Shown here: piece by piece, positions 39,304 to 43,031 of the stretch
Position numbering within the stretch: position 1 is the stretch's first letter
Layout: each line of letters begins with the position of its first letter
DNA from: Anaerolineae bacterium
GTDB lineage: Bacteria; Chloroflexota; Anaerolineae; Anaerolineales; Villigracilaceae
Direction: 5' to 3'
Assembly (NCBI GenBank): GCA_018645405.1
Contig: JABGOQ010000059.1
Location: 1 to 43,031 of the forward strand
Length of the DNA stretch: 43,031 nt
Notes under the pieces: model-generated
The model's input: only the letters and a program-made list of their open reading frames with translations
Database searches by the model: none
Told to the model about the DNA's origin: nothing
Position numbers and translations under genes: made by a program

Positions 39304-40170
39304 TTATAGACTATATAAAATCTCCGCACAACCCATAAGCTCTTCTTTATAAGAGGCATTATCTTCAATACACCAAATAGCCGCTAAAACTGCTTGAGAC
39401 ATCCCCCAGCCAATCACTCTTTGGCGGTCAAACCCTAATCTCTCCACAATCTGATCCACGCGCCGCATCATCATAGCACGTGGATTTTCTTTTTTCAGTA
39501 AGTCGGGGATAGGGTTACGAAGAAAAGCCCCCACCTCATAACACTGTTCTCCCAAAACCCCTTTTGGATCAATTGCTAAATAAGATTGTCGTTCTGCTGA
39601 AAGCACATTTCCGTGGTGCAAGTCACCATGCAGTAAAACCGCATCATCACTGGAGGCCAATAACTCATCGAAAACTCTCTCTGCCTTATCAACCAGTTTT
39701 CTATCCAAAATCCCTGTCCCACCCACATAACGTTTCTTAAAACGAGAAAACCCCTTTCCCCAATCTTCCACTCTTGAGAAGTGGTAATCTCCGAGATAAG
39801 GGTGCCATAATTTAGGCATCAGGTCTAGAAAAATATTTGTAGCTTGCTCATCGTCAGTTTTCCAAAGGGAACCCCCTGGAATCACTCTTTCCAAGAGAAA
39901 CACGCAATCTGCGCGATTATATTTATGCAAACGCACCATGCTGCGACCGTCAAAATGACGTAGCGCGGCAATCTCCACTCTTGCTTCATCATTCGGAAAA
40001 GCAATTTTAATAACCGCCGAAGTGCTATTTGTGCAACGAACAGGAGCGGCGTAGTTATAAGAAAGATTTTCAAAGGGCACCAAAATCTCTAGGCGCCAAC
40101 GCTGAGCATATTTTCTCAAAAGCATCGGGAGCGCATTCAACCAGGATTGATATAACTCCGAATCAATCAT
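39304..40170 (-). CDS. APH(6)/hydroxyurea-type phosphotransferase
   Basis: A 288-residue kinase of the aminoglycoside O-phosphotransferase APH(6) family, which includes streptomycin and hydroxyurea resistance enzymes. The catalytic loop is LLHGDLHHGNVL (Asp as base) and the metal site is LAIDPKGVLGEQCYEVGAFLRNP, both diagnostic for APH(6). An ATP-binding N lobe comes first, with AVIKIAFPNDEARVEIAALRHF and LLERVIPGGSL. The real substrate cannot be inferred from the sequence alone, and many chromosomal copies do not give resistance. It follows the glycerate kinase gene by 17 nt without a good SD, so it may be read through. Confidence 0.85.
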   Translation of the reverse strand: MIDSELYQSWLNALPMLLRKYAQRWRLEILVPFENLSYNYAAPVRCTNSTSAVIKIAFPNDEARVEIAALRHFDGRSMVRLHKYNRADCVFLLERVIPGGSLWKTDDEQATNIFLDLMPKLWHPYLGDYHFSRVEDWGKGFSRFKKRYVGGTGILDRKLVDKAERVFDELLASSDDAVLLHGDLHHGNVLSAERQSYLAIDPKGVLGEQCYEVGAFLRNPIPDLLKKENPRAMMMRRVDQIVERLGFDRQRVIGWGMSQAVLAAIWCIEDNASYKEELMGCAEILYSL

Positions 40171-40187
40171 CAGACAAAAACTTCACA

Positions 40188-41576
40188 TCAAAAGCCAAAG
40201 AAAAAAGTTAAATCATTCACGTTTGTTCCTGTTGAGCCAGGTTTTAACAAATCATCGAGCGCATCAAAAAAATGATAAGCGTTATGCTCGCAAAGATATG
40301 CCTCCACATCTAACCCCAACTCTTGCGCTCTCACAAAACTTTCGCCGGTCAAAACCACACCTGCCGCATCGGTGGGGCCATCTTCGCCGTCTGTAGCAAG
40401 GGTGATAAGCATCACATCACGCAAGTCTGCCAGATCATTCACCGCCGCAAGAGCAAGCTCTTGATTACGCCCGCCGTACCCGGTCGCAGTGCCAAGAGTG
40501 ACGGTTGTCTCACCGCCGAGGATATAACAGAAAGGGCGACTAATATTGCGTATTCCGTATTTCGTAAAATTATTTTGGGAAAGCATCATCCCTAATTCGC
40601 GTCCTACTTGAGCAGCTTCGCCTTGCAGGGAAGTGGTTAGTATATGCGCGTCAAAACCTTCACTGGTAGCTTGGGCTTGCGCGGCTCTTGCTGAGATAAG
40701 GTTACTGCCGATTACTGAAATATTCCCCTCTGAAAATGGTTCGTTACTTTCAAGATCATTTTTTTTTTGCAAAGCCTCCAAAATAGCGGATGGTGTTTGG
40801 GCAAGCAAATCATATTTTTTCAAGACAGCCAGCGCATCCGCGCAGGTAGTGGGATTAGGAACAGTGGGCCCAGAAGCAATTGCTTCGAGAGGAGAATCAA
40901 CCACATCAGAGAGCAACAAGCTAATCGTCTGTGCAGGAAAAGCCACGCGTGCCAAACCGCCCCCTTTAACGCGATCAAGTGACCGTCGCAGGGTGTTGAT
41001 TTCGTCAATACGTGCACCACATCCCAGCAAGAGAGATGTGAGCTTCTCCATATCTCTCAGAGAAACGCCATCTACAGGCGCGGTCATCAGAGCCGAACCT
41101 CCGCCTGAGATCAGAAAAATAACCAGATCATCACTTGTGGTTTTTGAAAGCAGATCAAGGATTTTTTCTCCCGCTTCAAGACTACGCTTATCGGGGAGAG
41201 GATGGGATGATTCGAGAAATATGAGTTTTTCTAAATACGCCGTCCCTCGACCAAGCTGCGCATCCCCCAAGTGCTGTTTACCTGTTTTTTTTAATACCAC
41301 AATTCCTGCGCTGAGATAATGCCCCAACACTGCCGAGGTTGCATCTGCCATCGAGATAGCGGCCTTCCCTACAGAGATAAGATATATCGCCGAGAAGTTT
41401 CTCAACGGGTATTCCTGCCCATTAAACTGAAGCAAGTCTCCAGCACGGGCAAGTTGTCGTTGCACGGCATCTGCCGGATTCGCAGCTTCTAGCGCAGAAG
41501 ATAAAATCCGCTTAATCGCGCTTGAGGATACGCATCCCTCAATGCTGGTTGTGGTAAAAAAGTTTTCCAATTTCAT
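40188..41576 (-). CDS. Glycerate 2-kinase (MOFRL family)
   Basis: Phosphorylates D-glycerate to 2-phosphoglycerate and so joins serine or glyoxylate breakdown to glycolysis. The 462 residues hold the DUF4147 N-terminal domain (YLISVGKAAISMA, VIFLISGGGSALMTAP, INTLRRSLDRVKGGGLA) and the C-terminal MOFRL domain (GYGGRNQELALAAV and LATDGEDGPTDAAGVVL). Length is typical. ATG at 41576 has no SD, and an extended -10 (TGCTATCAT) ends seven bases upstream, so the mRNA may be leaderless. It is followed by an APH(6)-like gene. Confidence 0.92.
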   Translation of the reverse strand: MKLENFFTTTSIEGCVSSSAIKRILSSALEAANPADAVQRQLARAGDLLQFNGQEYPLRNFSAIYLISVGKAAISMADATSAVLGHYLSAGIVVLKKTGKQHLGDAQLGRGTAYLEKLIFLESSHPLPDKRSLEAGEKILDLLSKTTSDDLVIFLISGGGSALMTAPVDGVSLRDMEKLTSLLLGCGARIDEINTLRRSLDRVKGGGLARVAFPAQTISLLLSDVVDSPLEAIASGPTVPNPTTCADALAVLKKYDLLAQTPSAILEALQKKNDLESNEPFSEGNISVIGSNLISARAAQAQATSEGFDAHILTTSLQGEAAQVGRELGMMLSQNNFTKYGIRNISRPFCYILGGETTVTLGTATGYGGRNQELALAAVNDLADLRDVMLITLATDGEDGPTDAAGVVLTGESFVRAQELGLDVEAYLCEHNAYHFFDALDDLLKPGSTGTNVNDLTFFFGF

Positions 41577-41583
41577 AACTCGG

Positions 41584-41589
41584 ATGATA
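41584..41589 (-). promoter_or_regulatory. Extended -10 box of glycerate kinase
   Basis: TATCAT on the minus strand with TG one base upstream (extended -10), ending seven bases before the ATG at 41576. No SD. Confidence 0.5.
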
Positions 41590-41614
41590 GCATATAATTT
41601 ATCAAAGTTTAGAC

Positions 41615-41643
41615 TTGCTTTAATAGAAGCGGGCTTCTATAAT
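41615..41643 (+). promoter_or_regulatory. Promoter of the FHA gene pair with a spacer palindrome
   Basis: TTGCTT (41615-41620), 17-bp spacer, TATAAT (41638-41643). The spacer contains ATAGAAG (41623-41629) and CTTCTAT (41634-41640), a perfect 7-bp inverted repeat that runs into the -10 box. A repressor could bind there. Confidence 0.7.
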
Positions 41644-41677
41644 AAAGCAACAAAAAAAAGATTACGGGTGAAGTTTT

Positions 41678-42508
41678 ATGAATCTCAATTTAGATCAACT
41701 GGAAAAACGTCTGCAAGCTCTCATCGAGGTGCATCTTCTCAATTATTTGCCGATAAAAAAAGAAGAAAGTCTGGTTGCACAACAGTTGGCAGCAGCAATG
41801 CAAAGTAATATCACCGAGGAAGCGGATAAAAAAATTGCCCCGCATATTTACACGCTTGCAGCGCGCCCAACCTTGATTGCAAAATGGCAAGACGCTCCGG
41901 ATTTTAATGAGAAATTTAAGCGCGTGATAGATACGATCGCAACCGAAGAAAATTTGGATTTTGCTGCGCCGCTCGCCTTTTCACTTGCTCCTGACTCCAC
42001 ACTTGGTTTTGACGAGATAAAGATTCTTGCTTCCCAAAGCGTGGACGAGATTGCTGAAACCCAGGGTATGGCATCACAAGAAACAGATGATTCTGCCGAA
42101 CAAATTCCCGAAAATGCTTTTTTGATCATTCATGGCACCAAGGTTTTTCCTCTTAAAGTAAACGTGGTCAATATCGGACGCCGCATGGAAAACGACCTGA
42201 CAATTGATGATCCGCGTGTTTCACGCAATCATGCACAATTGCGGGCGGTGAATGGGCGTTTTGTCATTTTTGATCTCAACTCCACTGGTGGCACTTATGT
42301 GAACAGCCAACGCTCACATCAATCGGTGCTATACCCTGGTGATGTAATTTCTTTGGCGGGCGTTCCATTAATTTATGGGCAGGATAACCCTCCTCGCCGA
42401 GCTGATCTCACTCAAACCACTCCCTTCGGAACACCACTATCTTCAGGTGAGCGCCCAACCGCAATTCTTCGAGACACAGCCAATCTTAAAGATAAGAAAG
42501 AAGAATGA
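41678..42508 (+). CDS. FhaA-like protein: DUF3662 plus FHA domain
   Basis: A 276-residue cytosolic protein. Residues 1-about 125 match the DUF3662 (FhaA N-terminal) layout: LDQLEKRLQALIEVHL, then VAQQLAAAMQSNI and APHIYTLA. Residues about 150-230 form an FHA domain that binds phosphothreonine, with GRRMENDLTIDDPRVSRNHAQL and NSTGGTYVNSQ. The tail is disordered. In Actinobacteria FhaA is bound by Ser/Thr kinases and acts in peptidoglycan synthesis and division. GGGTGAAG fixes the start. Its stop overlaps the next start (ATGA). Confidence 0.88.
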   Translation: MNLNLDQLEKRLQALIEVHLLNYLPIKKEESLVAQQLAAAMQSNITEEADKKIAPHIYTLAARPTLIAKWQDAPDFNEKFKRVIDTIATEENLDFAAPLAFSLAPDSTLGFDEIKILASQSVDEIAETQGMASQETDDSAEQIPENAFLIIHGTKVFPLKVNVVNIGRRMENDLTIDDPRVSRNHAQLRAVNGRFVIFDLNSTGGTYVNSQRSHQSVLYPGDVISLAGVPLIYGQDNPPRRADLTQTTPFGTPLSSGERPTAILRDTANLKDKKEE

Positions 42509-42963
42509 GCGGTCCTATCTTATTGGTTTTGCGCCTGAGCATGACTCTCAGCCTGTATTTCTTTATGGGTTGGGCGTTTTTGCTTTTATGGCGAAATTTC
42601 AAAATAGAGAGCGAACTATTAGCAATACGCAAGACTCCCCCACTAACTCTAACATTTAAAGACCCAAAGAATAAACAAAAAACAAAACATTTTAGAGAGC
42701 CTGAAATCTCGCTGGGACGTGACCCGCATAGCGAGGTATTTCTTGATAACGAGACAGTCTCTGCTCACCATGCCCGCTTGAGCTACCATCATGGACAATG
42801 GTGGCTGGAGGATTTAGACTCCACTAACGGCACAACGCTGAACGGCGAAGATGTAGAGACCCCCACAATTATCATTGGTAATGACGAAATCCACTGTGGT
42901 GATGCGGGTCTCACTGTGCGGCTTGGCCTAAGTGATTTATCACCAAACACACAGAAGATTTAA
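42505..42963 (+). CDS. FhaB-like protein: one membrane helix plus FHA domain
   Basis: A 152-residue protein with an N-terminal helix (about 5-28, LLVLRLSMTLSLYFFMGWAFLLLW) and an FHA domain at about 65-140: EISLGRDPHSEVFLDNETVSAHHARL and LEDLDSTNGTTLNGE. It would hold a phosphothreonine reader at the membrane. The pairing with an FhaA-like protein and the ATGA overlap copy the fhaA-fhaB order of Actinobacteria, where a Ser/Thr phosphatase, RodA, a PBP and kinases follow. The window ends too early to see whether they do here. Confidence 0.88.
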   Translation: MSGPILLVLRLSMTLSLYFFMGWAFLLLWRNFKIESELLAIRKTPPLTLTFKDPKNKQKTKHFREPEISLGRDPHSEVFLDNETVSAHHARLSYHHGQWWLEDLDSTNGTTLNGEDVETPTIIIGNDEIHCGDAGLTVRLGLSDLSPNTQKI

Positions 42964-43014
42964 GCCATTAGATATTGCATAAAATGTTCTACACAATATG
43001 CTAAGGAAAATATA

Positions 43015-43031
43015 ATGACTAAAAATATTTC
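43015..43031 (+). CDS. Start of a gene cut by the window edge
   Basis: ATG at 43015, with AAGGA seven bases upstream, begins M-T-K-N-I before the sequence ends. Nothing can be said of its product. Its position 51 nt after the FhaB-like gene suggests the same transcript. Confidence 0.5.

Overview
This 43 kb window (by eye roughly 45% G+C) looks like chromosomal core sequence from a member of the Chloroflexota, most likely class Anaerolineae. That assignment is an inference. It rests on Pro/Thr-rich linkers behind lipoprotein and signal-peptide anchors, a DUF1015-serA-class V aminotransferase operon, actinobacteria-like FhaA/FhaB proteins, a CDP-alcohol phosphotransferase next to lgt, and a membrane H+-pyrophosphatase. 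I see no rRNA, tRNA, CRISPR array, prophage or complete insertion sequence.

Layout. 1-5.3 kb (minus strand): a serine operon (aminotransferase, SerA, DUF1015 protein) with its own promoter and a palindrome at the expected start site, downstream of tyrS. 5.3-9.1 kb (minus): a PH-like membrane protein, then an ABC exporter (ATPase plus an ABC-2 permease fused to a SpoIIM-like domain) and an RNase Z-like hydrolase. 9.2-17.8 kb (minus): an eight-gene run of purine nucleoside phosphorylase, an anchored beta-sandwich protein, a GNAT acetyltransferase, a membrane GAF/HTH regulator, a three-S1 protein, FtsK, a CDP-alcohol phosphotransferase and Lgt. 18-20.5 kb (plus): a lipoprotein lytic transglycosylase with a TPR-like repeat region, which would need Lgt. 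20.5-24.9 kb (minus): CcdA, a broken TlpA/ResA thioredoxin, a glutaredoxin-DUF2085 fusion, PgeF, YggS, YggT and YggU. 25-28.1 kb (minus): a REP-like repeat block, a Tat-exported L,D-transpeptidase, an esterase, a small membrane protein and a patatin. 28.3-30.3 kb (plus): SmpB, an unknown protein and MgtC. 30.4-36.7 kb (minus): a ClC transporter with CBS and RCK-C domains, MgtE with a structured leader, and a K+-independent-type H+-pyrophosphatase. 37-43 kb: an A-type Fe-S carrier, an SH3b protein, a zinc-ribbon protein, a frameshifted HEPN-like gene, an APH(6)-like kinase, glycerate 2-kinase and an FhaA/FhaB pair.

The genes group into serine synthesis; envelope building and lipoprotein processing (Lgt, transglycosylase, L,D-transpeptidase, PgeF, FtsK); thiol redox at the membrane; and Mg2+, chloride and pyrophosphate energetics (MgtC, ClC, MgtE, HppA).

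The signals I find most worth following are: (1) the mgtE leader, with a strong promoter, a 20-codon ORF and a hairpin that hides the ribosome site; (2) five genes with a -10 box 6-7 nt before the start codon, suggesting leaderless transcription; (3) two inverted copies of a short palindromic repeat inside perfect 16-bp direct repeats; (4) a DUF1015 protein with a D-G-H-H-R motif recalling ParB/SerK-type kinases; (5) a decayed thioredoxin gene inside the ccdA operon; (6) an A8 frameshift in a HEPN-like gene. Start codons were chosen from Shine-Dalgarno (SD) spacing and gene overlaps, and several differ from the longest possible ORF.
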